Origin: Defluviitalea saccharophila
GTDB taxonomy: Bacteria > Bacillota > Clostridia > Lachnospirales > Defluviitaleaceae
Length of the DNA stretch: 64,000 bases
Assembly: GCF_038396635.1 (NCBI RefSeq)
Contig: NZ_CP121687.1
Location: forward strand, 1,550,001-1,614,000
Direction of reading: 5' to 3'
Of this stretch, positions 40,268 through 49,514 are shown in pieces (position 1 is the stretch's first letter; the number at the start of each line of letters is the position of its first letter). Below the pieces are notes generated by a model that had not been told where the DNA came from, did not search any database, and saw only the letters and a program-made list of their open reading frames with translations. Both the position numbers and the translations under genes were made by a program.

Positions 40268-42769
40268 TTATTGCCATCCTGACAACATAGAAGTCAAGTA
40301 GCTGGATTGGTTATTCATAGATTGAAGAGCGGATTCCATTCTTGCAAACATAGTGAAATATCTGTTTTCCTTGTCTGCTAATCTGTCCATCAATTCATCG
40401 ATCGCATTGCTTTGACGCTCTATTTCTTTAGTCATCATATTATTGACATTGGTAACTGAATTCTCAATTCCTGCTTTCTCGATTAAAATCCCTCGATAGC
40501 CTTTTGAGTCTACGGTTGTACGAATATTATCATTAATGATATCCAGAAGTCTTGAAGAAAGACCATTTTGTTCATATCTCTGAGCTCTATTTGAACTGTC
40601 ATAGGAGATGCTGGACTTCTTGGAGAATAATTCGGCAATTTGATCAGGATTTTCTTCTATAGCCTTTCTTAATTTTGCTTCATCAATAACAAGTTTTCCT
40701 TTATCAGTATACGCAGTTGAAGTCGTAATACCTATATCAAAAATCCGAATGCCTACTCCTTCTACAGCATCATATAATGCTCTTCTCATGGAATCAGTGA
40801 TTTTTTGAAGAGTCGCATCATTTTTAAATAATCCTGCTTTCGCAGCTTCTTCCCAAAGTTCAATGTCTTTTTCGGACATTTCTTTTTTCTGTTCATCTGT
40901 CAAAGGCATATAATACTCATATTTGCTCGCCTTTTTTCTGCTTTCACTTGTCTTCGCATTGATCTTACTAATTAAGTCGTTGTAAGCATCAACGAAATCT
41001 TTGATTTTGGTGACTAATTTTTCAGGATCTGAATTGATTGTTATTTCAACTTCTTCTCCGTTTGTAACACTGTTTAATGTATATTTTATCCCATCCACTT
41101 CAAAGGTATTGGAGCTTCGTTGGGTAGGTACACCGTCTAAAGTAAATTGCGCATCGGTTGCATGCTTAATATCTGGTCCACCCTGTCCAAACATTTTTTC
41201 TATCAGTATATTATCCTCAGGAGATATTCTAATTTTATTTGCTGCTCCTTCTTTATCTGATTGAAGCATAAATTTATCACTCACGCTGCTATAAGAAAGA
41301 GTAACTCCTGCGCTACTATTATTAATTTTATCCATTACACTTTTTACTGTATCTGTTTCTTTAAATGTGAAGGAAACTCCATTGATCTCAAGATTAACAG
41401 TACCTGTAATGCCAAATACATTTTTTAAGCTATCTTGTAAATTCAAGTTATTAGTAGCTCCATTTTTAAAGCCTAAAGCATCTGCAGTTTTGTGCGTACT
41501 GTTTGCAATTTTGATTTCTTTGCCATCAGAATTTACAAAAATTAATTTGTCCCCACCTTCACTGACATCCACACTAATCCCTGCATTATCAGCATTTAAC
41601 TTATCATTGATTATTGTTTTCAAATCATCAATATCGGTTATATCATCGGCAATTTCAATTAGAATAGGCTCAGATTTACCTTCCACATAAATATTAAATT
41701 CTTTTCCTATATCAGATACCGTAAGATCAACTGCACCTTCTAATTTTGAGATTTTAGCACCATTACTAAAACCTAATTTAGATAGAATGTCATTTGTAGA
41801 TCCTTTACTTAGCTTTATTTCATCTGAAGTGCTATAAGATACGATTTTAAGCTTATTATCTACTACCTTAACATTTACGACATCTCTGTCAAAACCACCA
41901 TCAGCTTTAAAAGCATCATTTATCTCAGTATTCAATGCTGTGGCTAATTCATCAATAGTCTCATAACTTCCTGACAAAGTAATTTCTTTCTCAGTTCCAT
42001 TTACACTTATTTTGAAAGTGCCATCTAAATTTTCTAAAGGAAATGTTAATTGACTTCCTGTAATAGAGTTTGTTTGGTTATTATTAAATCCAAGAGAACT
42101 AACATAAGTATTTGTGGTATCAGATATTTTGAAGGTATGTCCTGTTGCTTCAAACTTTATTTTATTCCCCTCATTTGATACAGTCACATTTCCAGATCCA
42201 AAGGCATCTGATATCTTGGTTTGTAGTTCTGCTACTAAAGCATCCACTTTTTCCGTTTCAGTTGATCCTGAATAATTGCCTGATAATGTAATTGTTTTCT
42301 TAACTCCATCTAATGTAATATCAAAGGTTTTTCCCTTGGATAATTTGGACCAGTCAATAGAACCTGCATTTCCAACCATATCTCCTGAAACATTCCCTGT
42401 ACTTTCCCATACTTCTTTTTTCGCCAATTGGGTAACCTGTATTTTATGACTGCCAACAGCTACTCCCGCTGACGCTTCTACTTTTACGGCATTGGTATCT
42501 GCTCCATTTAATTTAACAGAAGTTGAGTAAGCTTGGAAACTCGACACTGAAATCAAGTTGTCCTTGGATAAAATATCCAAATATTTATCCTTAAATCCTC
42601 GAAGCAAATTAGTCATTTCTCTATAGCCTTCTTGCTGCCATTTTAAGACCTGGAGCTTTTGCTTCAGTTTGTCTACTTTCGTATATTCTGCCTTCATTAG
42701 CTGTTCAACCATAGACTCCGTATCCAGCCCAGAAAAACCTGTCAGCCTAAGTTTATTACTTATAAGCAT
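40268..42769 (-). CDS. fliD: Flagellar filament cap protein FliD, expanded form
   Basis: 833 residues against about 450-550 in common relatives. The N-terminus has GLDTESMVEQLMKAEYTKVDKL, the FliD signature, and the C-terminus has coiled-coil polymerisation helices (about 770-833). The exposed middle, about residues 140-445, holds three similar units of about 100 residues, each ending in LGFxNxxxN at 226, 332 and 432. The cap guides flagellin folding at the tip and often binds surfaces. Follows flaG by 13 nt; AAGGAGGG before ATG. Confidence 0.93.
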   Translation of the reverse strand: MLISNKLRLTGFSGLDTESMVEQLMKAEYTKVDKLKQKLQVLKWQQEGYREMTNLLRGFKDKYLDILSKDNLISVSSFQAYSTSVKLNGADTNAVKVEASAGVAVGSHKIQVTQLAKKEVWESTGNVSGDMVGNAGSIDWSKLSKGKTFDITLDGVKKTITLSGNYSGSTETEKVDALVAELQTKISDAFGSGNVTVSNEGNKIKFEATGHTFKISDTTNTYVSSLGFNNNQTNSITGSQLTFPLENLDGTFKISVNGTEKEITLSGSYETIDELATALNTEINDAFKADGGFDRDVVNVKVVDNKLKIVSYSTSDEIKLSKGSTNDILSKLGFSNGAKISKLEGAVDLTVSDIGKEFNIYVEGKSEPILIEIADDITDIDDLKTIINDKLNADNAGISVDVSEGGDKLIFVNSDGKEIKIANSTHKTADALGFKNGATNNLNLQDSLKNVFGITGTVNLEINGVSFTFKETDTVKSVMDKINNSSAGVTLSYSSVSDKFMLQSDKEGAANKIRISPEDNILIEKMFGQGGPDIKHATDAQFTLDGVPTQRSSNTFEVDGIKYTLNSVTNGEEVEITINSDPEKLVTKIKDFVDAYNDLISKINAKTSESRKKASKYEYYMPLTDEQKKEMSEKDIELWEEAAKAGLFKNDATLQKITDSMRRALYDAVEGVGIRIFDIGITTSTAYTDKGKLVIDEAKLRKAIEENPDQIAELFSKKSSISYDSSNRAQRYEQNGLSSRLLDIINDNIRTTVDSKGYRGILIEKAGIENSVTNVNNMMTKEIERQSNAIDELMDRLADKENRYFTMFARMESALQSMNNQSSYLTSMLSGWQ

Positions 42770-42780
42770 AGTATCCCTCC

Positions 42781-43167
42781 TTATCTTTTTTCATCAACTA
42801 TAATACCTGCCATTTCCCAAAGGTGGGCTACCATGTCCAATGTCTTTTCTGGAGGTATTTCACGAATAACTTCTTTTGTGTCTTTGTTAATTACTTTCAC
42901 CATAATTTGTTTTGTCTCGTCATGGATTGAGAATTCAAATTCAGCCATTACACCACTTAATTTTTTATTTGCTTTTTCAATAGCTTCAATGACAGTCTTC
43001 TCTGCAATAGTAGGTTGGTACTCCGGATAGGCTTGTTTGTATTCAAGCAAGTCAATATTTTTATCAACGACTGGATTCTTTTTATCTCTGCCAATCATTT
43101 CGTTATTCATCGTTTGAGCAGTAGGCATAGGCATATGTGCCGATTGAGCATTGCTTTCTATTTTCAT
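42781..43167 (-). CDS. flaG: Flagellar protein FlaG
   Basis: 128 residues; the C-terminal FlaG domain reads FEFSIHDETKQIMVKVINKD followed by KEVIREIPPEKTLD. The N-terminal third is loose and Met/Asn-rich. The start at 43167 is chosen because GGAGGG lies 7 nt upstream. FlaG influences filament length in other bacteria. First gene of flaG-fliD-flgN. Confidence 0.93.
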   Translation of the reverse strand: MKIESNAQSAHMPMPTAQTMNNEMIGRDKKNPVVDKNIDLLEYKQAYPEYQPTIAEKTVIEAIEKANKKLSGVMAEFEFSIHDETKQIMVKVINKDTKEVIREIPPEKTLDMVAHLWEMAGIIVDEKR

Positions 43168-43207
43168 ATTAAATCCCTCCGACGACAATTTCTTTATCTA
43201 TATCTAT

Positions 43208-43235
43208 GTATCGTCATTTTTCTTTTTAGGATTTA
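43208..43235 (-). promoter_or_regulatory. Candidate sigma-D promoter for flaG-fliD
   Basis: Minus strand TAAA, 16-nt spacer, GACGATAC, 40 bp before the flaG start. Weaker match than the fliS promoter. Confidence 0.5.
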
Positions 43236-43260
43236 TATACTATCTTATAGCTAATATGAC

Positions 43261-44208
43261 CTATATCAGATGAGCATTCTCTTTAATCCAACTTTTTGTT
43301 TTAGCAATACCAGATTCCAGAGAGTGATTTGGTTTCCATCCAAGAAGACGATTGGCTTTATTATAATTGCAAAGCAGCTTCATAATTTCACTTTGAGGAT
43401 GAATATGGGGAACATGTTCTATTTTCTTTTCATCTTCTGCAATTAATAACGCTAAGTCATTAATGGATATATCACGTCCTAAACCAGCATTAATAATTTC
43501 TCCGTTTACTTTATCACTGTATCCTGCCTGTACAACAAACTCTGCACAGTCCTCTACATATAAGAAATCCCGTGTTTGATCTCCTGTTCCATAGATCAAT
43601 AGTTCTTCTCCTTTTAAAGCCTTTTTAAGGAAGATAGCGATTACTCCCCCTTCTCCCCCTGTTTTTTGGAATGGTCCATAGGTGTTAAACGGTCTTACGA
43701 CTACTGTTGGGAGTTTGTAAGCATACCAATAGGAAAGCACCATATTCTCTCCTGCAATCTTGCTTCCTGCATAAGGAGAAGCAGGTTTGGTCGGATGAAG
43801 CTCTGTGATGCCGGTTTCATCATTAGCTCTGTCATAAACCATACAGGTACTCATAAAGACCATCTTGGTATTATTTTTTTTGCACTGCTCAAGTACATTA
43901 AAAGTTCCTATCACATCGTTATCAAAAGTAGTTTTAGGATCGTCAATGCTGTCTTGAACATTGATACTAGCCCCTAAATGGTAGCAAATATTAAATTTAT
44001 TATTAAATAGGTGTTCAAGTATTTGATTATCCTTAATATCTCCCTTGATAAATGCTTTAAAGTTTGGATGATTTATAAATTCTTTAAGATTTTCTTCTCT
44101 GCCATTGGATAAGTCATCTAAAACCCAGACATTATGGGAATCATGTAATAGTTTTCTTACAACCCATCTTCCAATAAAGCCTGCTCCACCGGTTACTAAT
44201 ATATTCAA
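43261..44208 (-). CDS. NAD-dependent sugar-nucleotide epimerase/dehydratase (extended SDR)
   Basis: 315 residues. NAD motif GGAGFIG at 7-13, catalytic Ser/Thr region near 120 and YAGSK (Tyr146, Lys150). The layout is that of UDP-glucose 4-epimerase or dTDP/GDP-sugar dehydratases. It is not of the PseB type. The start is TTG at 44208 (MNILVTGG) with AAGGAGTGA upstream; a GTG three codons earlier has no spacing for a ribosome site. Last gene of the nonulosonate unit, 34 nt after pseC. It may supply or modify a nucleotide sugar for the same glycan. Confidence 0.85.
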   Translation of the reverse strand: MNILVTGGAGFIGRWVVRKLLHDSHNVWVLDDLSNGREENLKEFINHPNFKAFIKGDIKDNQILEHLFNNKFNICYHLGASINVQDSIDDPKTTFDNDVIGTFNVLEQCKKNNTKMVFMSTCMVYDRANDETGITELHPTKPASPYAGSKIAGENMVLSYWYAYKLPTVVVRPFNTYGPFQKTGGEGGVIAIFLKKALKGEELLIYGTGDQTRDFLYVEDCAEFVVQAGYSDKVNGEIINAGLGRDISINDLALLIAEDEKKIEHVPHIHPQSEIMKLLCNYNKANRLLGWKPNHSLESGIAKTKSWIKENAHLI

Positions 44209-44242
44209 AATACTCACTCCTTATCAAATATAAAGAGTAGGA

Positions 44243-45403
44243 TTATCCTACTCTATAAGTATCGACTAATTCTTTTACTATCTTTATTACATACATTATA
44301 TCTTCTTTTGACATCTTAGGAAATAGCGGTAATGTAATAATTCTATCATAAAGCTTTTCTGCATTTGGGCATAGGCCCTTTTTATAACCTAGCTTTTGAT
44401 AATAAGGATGGTAATACACAGGAATATAATGGACATTAACCCCTATATTATGAATACGTAATTCATCGAATATTACTCTTCTATCCGGTCTTATTTTATC
44501 CGTATCGAGTTGAAGAACATAGAGATGCCATCCGGATAGCGTATCATTCAGCTGCTTTTGAATAATGACACCATCAAGGTCTTTAAACGCTCCATTATAC
44601 ATCTCGGCATATTCTCTTCTTTTTTGAAGGAAACTTTCCAGTTTATTAAGCTGGCTGCAGCCAAGAGCCGCTTGAATATCCGTCATTCTATAATTGTATC
44701 CTAAGACATGCTGTTCGTAATACCATGCTGCGTTATCATTTAAAAGCATCTCCCTATCCCTTGTAATGCCATGGGATCGAAAGAGCATTAATTTTTGATA
44801 CAGTTCTTCATCATTGGTTGTTATGGCTCCCCCTTCTCCGGTTGTAACAGGCTTAACAGGATGAAAGCTAAAGGTTGTCATATCCCCGATGCTTCCAATT
44901 TTTCTTCCCTTATATTCTGCTCCCAGGGCATGGGCAGCGTCTTCTATGACAATCAGATTGTGTTCTTTGGCGATTTGCATAATCTCATCCATATCGCAGG
45001 GCTGTCCTGTATAATGAACGGGTATAATTCCCTTTGTTTTATTTGTGATTTTTCTTCTGATATCTTTCGGATCAATATTATAAGTTCCCGGATTAATGTC
45101 AGCAAATACTGGTGTTCCTCCACAGTAAAGGACTGCATTGGAAGTAGCTGCAAAGGTCATTGGCGTCGTAATGACTTCGTCTCCCTCACCGATCCCGGCT
45201 GCAAAACAAGCAGCGTGAAGGGCTGCTGTTCCATTGGATATTGCTACTGCATATTTAGCGCCTGTAATCGTCTTTAATTGATTTTCAAACTCCTCAATAG
45301 CCGGGCCTGTGGTTAAATAATCGCTTTTTAATACATTGATCACAGCCTGTATATCGTCTTCATCAATCCACTGACGCCCATAGGGTAAAAAATCATCTCT
45401 CAT
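44243..45403 (-). CDS. pseC: UDP-4-keto-6-deoxy-amino-sugar aminotransferase (PseC-like)
   Basis: 386 residues, PLP-dependent DegT/DnrJ/EryC1 family. Begins FLPYGRQWIDEDDIQAV. The PLP-binding Lys184 is in SFHPVKPVTTGEGGA and Asp155 in IEDAAHALGA. The HPVKP-TTGEGG pattern is the PseC version, the second step in CMP-pseudaminic acid synthesis. It lies 4 nt after pseG, which supports the assignment. A legionaminic or other aminosugar role cannot be fully excluded. Confidence 0.85.
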   Translation of the reverse strand: MRDDFLPYGRQWIDEDDIQAVINVLKSDYLTTGPAIEEFENQLKTITGAKYAVAISNGTAALHAACFAAGIGEGDEVITTPMTFAATSNAVLYCGGTPVFADINPGTYNIDPKDIRRKITNKTKGIIPVHYTGQPCDMDEIMQIAKEHNLIVIEDAAHALGAEYKGRKIGSIGDMTTFSFHPVKPVTTGEGGAITTNDEELYQKLMLFRSHGITRDREMLLNDNAAWYYEQHVLGYNYRMTDIQAALGCSQLNKLESFLQKRREYAEMYNGAFKDLDGVIIQKQLNDTLSGWHLYVLQLDTDKIRPDRRVIFDELRIHNIGVNVHYIPVYYHPYYQKLGYKKGLCPNAEKLYDRIITLPLFPKMSKEDIMYVIKIVKELVDTYRVG

Positions 45404-45407
45404 TTTG

Positions 45408-46388
45408 TCACACTCCTGTTATTCTTTCGTTGATCAGATTGAATATTTCGGAAGCTAAACGCTTAGCTCCCAACCCGTCAACTAATTCTTGTCCCTTAGC
45501 TGACATCTCTAATCTTTTTTCATAAGTCATTTCTTTGATTGAATCTAATATATTTTCAATATTGGATGCTTTAATAATACCTAATTGTTTCAGCTTTTCA
45601 GATGCCATGATTTGATTATCTGCTACTACAATGCCTATGGCAGGTGTGCCACAGGCTGCTAATTCATATACTGTGGAACCACAGGCTGAAATAGCTAAAT
45701 CACATTTTTTCATTAAATTAGACATGGTAGGATTATGATAAAGTTTCACCTTGGGGTGACTGAATGTATCTAAATAACCCCTAGGGAAAGCCGGTCCAAT
45801 AACCACATGAAGGGTTACTTCAAGTTCTTCTTTAAGTATGTTTAATATGATCTTTTCCGTAATTCTGTTGATATCAGAACCGCCTACAGTTACCAAAATA
45901 TCTTTACAAACAGGATCTATGTAGCGTTTACTTTGATTTTGAAACTCTTTTCTTAATAGAACATATTTAATACCTAAAAAAGTCTTAAGATACTTTTCTT
46001 TTCTATAGTTTAAATCTAAGGCATAGGGGTTTTGATTAATGATAAAATCAACGGGATATTCTTCTTTCTTTAAATCATCAATATATCCTAACAGGGTTCC
46101 TTTTCTTTTTAAACCATTAAAGAAATCAGAATCTACATTATAATTGTCAACCATCATACAATCATAGTCTATGTCTTTAAGTCTATTTAACAGATCTTCT
46201 TTAGGCAATCGAAGGACAGAATAGCCATTTTGTTTTAAACAGCTAACACCTAAGTCAAATTCTTCCCCTTCTAAACAAGCATAAGATACCTCTGCAAACT
46301 GTTTTAGTTCCTCAGCTAATACAGAGGTTCTCATAATATGCCCCATGCCTATGGTTTTGCCTCCATCTGCGCGAATTAGAATTTTCAT
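45408..46388 (-). CDS. pseG: UDP-sugar hydrolase PseG-like
   Basis: 326 residues, GT-B fold. The start MKILIRADGGKTIGMGHIMR matches PseG, with the catalytic His17. PseG removes UDP from UDP-2,4-diacetamido-trideoxy-altrose in the pseudaminic acid pathway. The C-terminal half has the UDP-binding SACGSTVYELAACGTPAIG. Ribosome site is modest (TAGG/AAGG). Sits between a glycosyltransferase and pseC. Confidence 0.88.
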   Translation of the reverse strand: MKILIRADGGKTIGMGHIMRTSVLAEELKQFAEVSYACLEGEEFDLGVSCLKQNGYSVLRLPKEDLLNRLKDIDYDCMMVDNYNVDSDFFNGLKRKGTLLGYIDDLKKEEYPVDFIINQNPYALDLNYRKEKYLKTFLGIKYVLLRKEFQNQSKRYIDPVCKDILVTVGGSDINRITEKIILNILKEELEVTLHVVIGPAFPRGYLDTFSHPKVKLYHNPTMSNLMKKCDLAISACGSTVYELAACGTPAIGIVVADNQIMASEKLKQLGIIKASNIENILDSIKEMTYEKRLEMSAKGQELVDGLGAKRLASEIFNLINERITGV

Positions 46389-46402
46389 CCTTAAACCTAC
46401 TT

Positions 46403-47581
46403 TCAGGTGGTCTTAAACACATTGCTTATTTCCACTAACTCTTTAATTTTTTTTGCTCTTTGCAGCCAAGTATGATTTTCTTTTGCTTTTTGCATCCCAT
46501 TTAAAGCAATATAGTTTCTTTTTTCTTCATCTGCTAAAATATCTTTGATTTTTGCCGGTAAGAGTTCTATTTTATCCCAAGAATAAAAAAGGATATCTTC
46601 TTCATCATTAAATTGACTCTCTAAATATTGATTTTTATCTGTTACAGATATTGCTCCTTGAAGCATGGAAGTAAAGATTCTTTCATGAGATCCGTTGCTA
46701 AAATTAGGAAGCACATTTAATACAACTTTAGAATTCTCCATTAAAGATAGCATTTCATTAAAACCAACAGAATTATGTATTCTAAAGTTCTTATACTTTT
46801 CAAAAGGATTCTTTTTCCACTCCAGTGAACCATAAAAATCTATTTCTATTCCAGATTTAATTAATTCTTCAATACACCTATATCTACGATAACTCCTTAC
46901 ATAGCCATCCACCAATTGTAGAAATGCCGGGTTATTCATTAACATTCCGTACTCTCCATAAAAACTTTTTGATTGGAGTACAAACTTAAATCCTCCTTCT
47001 AATGATTTATCTGGATTAGCTAATAAATATTCTACCGCTTCATCCATTATGGAAATAACGGTTTTAGGTAAAATTAACCACTCATTACGGATTAGGTTGG
47101 GATCTTTAAAACTTCCTCCAAATAACACATCGATCTCTCGAACTCTTTGGTCTTTAGGATTTCCTTCTTTAATACTTCCTCCATGAGGTAAAAATGCGGC
47201 TCTTTTGAGAGGGTAATATGTACATAGAAATTCAATATGAGAGTAATCTACACAAGTTAAAATAAGTTTATTCAAATTAGTATTAATTCTTTGAAGGTGA
47301 TAAATTGGATGGTCTACTAAACAGCCAACATAAGCAGTATTAGTAAGATTAAATAAAAGCTCATTATTTGCCTCTAAGTCTACTCCAATACAATTGAATG
47401 CAAATGCAAAATCACAGGCCTGGGAAAATACATCTTGTAAATCTTTTGTCCATTGAGATTTCATTAAATCTATAATAAATACCTCATCACCTAATTGTTT
47501 AAAGGCTTTACCTAAATAATCAATAAATATTCTAAGCACATTATACTGAGATTGTCCTTTTAATAATACAATTCTAGCCAT
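46403..47581 (-). CDS. CgeB-like glycosyltransferase, candidate flagellin glycosyltransferase
   Basis: 392 residues, GT-B architecture: an N-terminal Rossmann half and a C-terminal half with NGSHERIFTSMLQGAISVT, the nucleotide-sugar motif of the CgeB/Glyco_trans_1_2 group. Such proteins carry sugars onto spore or flagellar surfaces. It lies inside the nonulosonate unit beside the filament genes, so transfer of that sugar to flagellin is plausible, but the substrate is inferred only from context. Confidence 0.75.
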   Translation of the reverse strand: MARIVLLKGQSQYNVLRIFIDYLGKAFKQLGDEVFIIDLMKSQWTKDLQDVFSQACDFAFAFNCIGVDLEANNELLFNLTNTAYVGCLVDHPIYHLQRINTNLNKLILTCVDYSHIEFLCTYYPLKRAAFLPHGGSIKEGNPKDQRVREIDVLFGGSFKDPNLIRNEWLILPKTVISIMDEAVEYLLANPDKSLEGGFKFVLQSKSFYGEYGMLMNNPAFLQLVDGYVRSYRRYRCIEELIKSGIEIDFYGSLEWKKNPFEKYKNFRIHNSVGFNEMLSLMENSKVVLNVLPNFSNGSHERIFTSMLQGAISVTDKNQYLESQFNDEEDILFYSWDKIELLPAKIKDILADEEKRNYIALNGMQKAKENHTWLQRAKKIKELVEISNVFKTT

Positions 47582-47613
47582 TAGAGTCCTCCTCAGAAAT
47601 TTTAGTAAAATTC

Positions 47614-48351
47614 CTATACATCTTTTTGAATGATAGACTGATTTATGTTTGAAACTTCAGGATGATTATCTAAATATGAAATAATATCATCTATAGTAAA
47701 ATGTGAATTGTCATCATATAAGGCATCATATATTTTTTCTACAACCTCAAAATCTTCTTTAGTGTCTACACATAATCTATAGTTGGGTCTATTCCAGCTT
47801 TCCTCTGCCTCCATCTTTTCAATAGTAAACTCCTCTGGATGCTCATACATATATAAGGTTACATGTTCTCTGTATCTTGCTTCTGTGGCTTCTTTATGGG
47901 CTTTTATAAGAGCTTCTTTTGTAAATATCTCTGCATCGAAGCCTCTGGCAAAGGTATTAGGGACATCAACTCTCATGTAGTCTACTTTTGCCTCTAAAAA
48001 TTTATCAATTAATGTATCAATCACTTCTGCACTAATCAAAGGACAATCCCCAGTAACTCTTATAATATATTCTCCTTCAAACTGTTCTGCTGCATCAACA
48101 TATCTCTTTAACACATCATCTTCCGAGCCTCTAAAAATAGTTCCTCCTGCATTCTCTACTATTTCAACCAGTTGATCATTTTCAGAATTGGTAGAAGTAG
48201 CAACAATTGTTTTTTCGATTTTACTAGATTGATTTAATCGATTTAATATGTGCACAATCATAGGAATACCTTTAATCTCTTTAATAACTTTACCCGGCAA
48301 TCGCTCAGATCCCATTCTGGCTTGAATAATGCAAATTACGCCATTCCCCAT
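47614..48351 (-). CDS. CMP-nonulosonate cytidylyltransferase, SpsF/PseF-like
   Basis: 245 residues. IIQARMGSERLPGKV at 7-21 is the nucleotide-binding signature, and VTGDCPLISAEVID the metal/sugar site, of the acylneuraminate cytidylyltransferase family. It should activate the product of the synthase encoded just upstream with CTP. The SpsF subgroup is named for spore coat polysaccharide, so pseF is functional inference. Confidence 0.82.
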   Translation of the reverse strand: MGNGVICIIQARMGSERLPGKVIKEIKGIPMIVHILNRLNQSSKIEKTIVATSTNSENDQLVEIVENAGGTIFRGSEDDVLKRYVDAAEQFEGEYIIRVTGDCPLISAEVIDTLIDKFLEAKVDYMRVDVPNTFARGFDAEIFTKEALIKAHKEATEARYREHVTLYMYEHPEEFTIEKMEAEESWNRPNYRLCVDTKEDFEVVEKIYDALYDDNSHFTIDDIISYLDNHPEVSNINQSIIQKDV

Positions 48352-48369
48352 ATTATAACCCTTCTTTCA

Positions 48370-49416
48370 CTAAATAACTTCCCAAGTAATTGGTTCATTC
48401 TTTTTAATATCTTTTCTGGCTTCTCTGCCCACTACAATATCAAAGTATTTTGGCATAAGTCCAACACCCGGTCTAAGTACTGCCAGCATATCTTCTGTTA
48501 TTATAGTACCTTTTGGAATATCCATTTTAGCAAAAATACTTCTACGTCCTCTTTGGTGATGTAATCTTTCTGTATGAGCTAATCCCTTAATAGAAGAACC
48601 AATAGCTTTTTCAGCATCTCTAATGCCTTTTACCATAGCTTTTAATTCATCCGGCTCAATCGCAAATTTATGATCGGGTCCTTTTAGGTTTCTATCCAGG
48701 GTAAAGTGCTTCTCTATTACCTTAGCACCTCTTGCTACAGCAGCAATGGGTATAGCAATACCCAAAGTATGATCAGAATATCCAACCGGGAGTTGAAAAG
48801 CAGACTTCATCGTATCCATTGCTGCTAAATTTACCTCTCCTACAGGCATAGGATAACTAATCCCACAGTGTAATAAAATGACTTGATTATTCCCCTGCTC
48901 ATAAATTGCATTTAAAGCATCTTCTATCTCTCCTAGATTAGCCATGCCTGTTGAAAGAATAATAGGCTTATTCTTTTTAGCAATATATCTAAGGAAAGGT
49001 ATATCCACCATTTCAAAAGAAGCAATCTTGTAAGCTTCCATGCCTAATTCTTCTAACTCTTCAACGGCATCATAGTCAAAAGGCGTGGATAAAAAAATAA
49101 TTCCCTTTTTATCAGCATACTCCTTTAATTCTCTTTGCCACTCTCTTGGAAGCTCTAAACCTTTATATAATTCATATAAAGTTGGAACCCCTTCATATTC
49201 GTTTCCAAGTTTCATAATTGGATGAGAAGTATTTGCAGCAATTTTATCTGCTGTGAATGTTTGAAATTTAACTGCATCTGCCCCTGCTTCTACCGCTACA
49301 TCAATAAGTTTTTTTGCTTGTCCTAAATCTCTGTCATGATTGCTCCCTGCCTCTGCAATGATAAAACAAGAACTGTCTTCACCAATTAATCTATTTCCAA
49401 TGGAAATGCTCCTCAT
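48370..49416 (-). CDS. Nonulosonic acid synthase, NeuB/PseI/SpsE family
   Basis: 348 residues: TIM-barrel condensing domain (FIIAEAGSNHDRDLGQAK; LHCGISYPMP; KFTLDRN-like HFTLDRNLKGPDH) and a C-terminal antifreeze-like SAF domain (RRSIFAKMDIPKGTIITEDML). It joins phosphoenolpyruvate to a 6-carbon amino sugar. With PseC and PseG beside it, PseI is the likely version. First gene of the unit; AGGAGG before ATG. A TATAAT box lies about 60 bp upstream without a clear -35. Confidence 0.88.
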   Translation of the reverse strand: MRSISIGNRLIGEDSSCFIIAEAGSNHDRDLGQAKKLIDVAVEAGADAVKFQTFTADKIAANTSHPIMKLGNEYEGVPTLYELYKGLELPREWQRELKEYADKKGIIFLSTPFDYDAVEELEELGMEAYKIASFEMVDIPFLRYIAKKNKPIILSTGMANLGEIEDALNAIYEQGNNQVILLHCGISYPMPVGEVNLAAMDTMKSAFQLPVGYSDHTLGIAIPIAAVARGAKVIEKHFTLDRNLKGPDHKFAIEPDELKAMVKGIRDAEKAIGSSIKGLAHTERLHHQRGRRSIFAKMDIPKGTIITEDMLAVLRPGVGLMPKYFDIVVGREARKDIKKNEPITWEVI

Positions 49417-49484
49417 ATAATTTCCTCCTAGTAAAATATTTCTACTAATGTTATCGTAAATAATCTTTCTAATAATTATACATT

Positions 49485-49514
49485 AAAAAAAGCCAACTAC
49501 AAATGTAATTGACT
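49485..49514 (-). terminator. Intrinsic terminator after the ATP-grasp gene
   Basis: Minus strand AGTCAATTAC pairs with GTAGTTGGCT (two G-T pairs) around ATTT, then seven T. Separates the polysaccharide genes from the nonulosonate unit. Confidence 0.8.

Noticed and set aside
43261-44208. Calling the SDR enzyme PseB
   Set aside because: Its NAD and catalytic motifs (GGAGFIG, YAGSK) follow the GalE/dehydratase pattern, not the PseB subgroup pattern.
44795-45277. Plus-strand 160-codon frame, cysteine-rich
   Set aside because: Antisense to pseC; the Cys/Ser-rich composition comes from complementing Gly/Ala-rich code.
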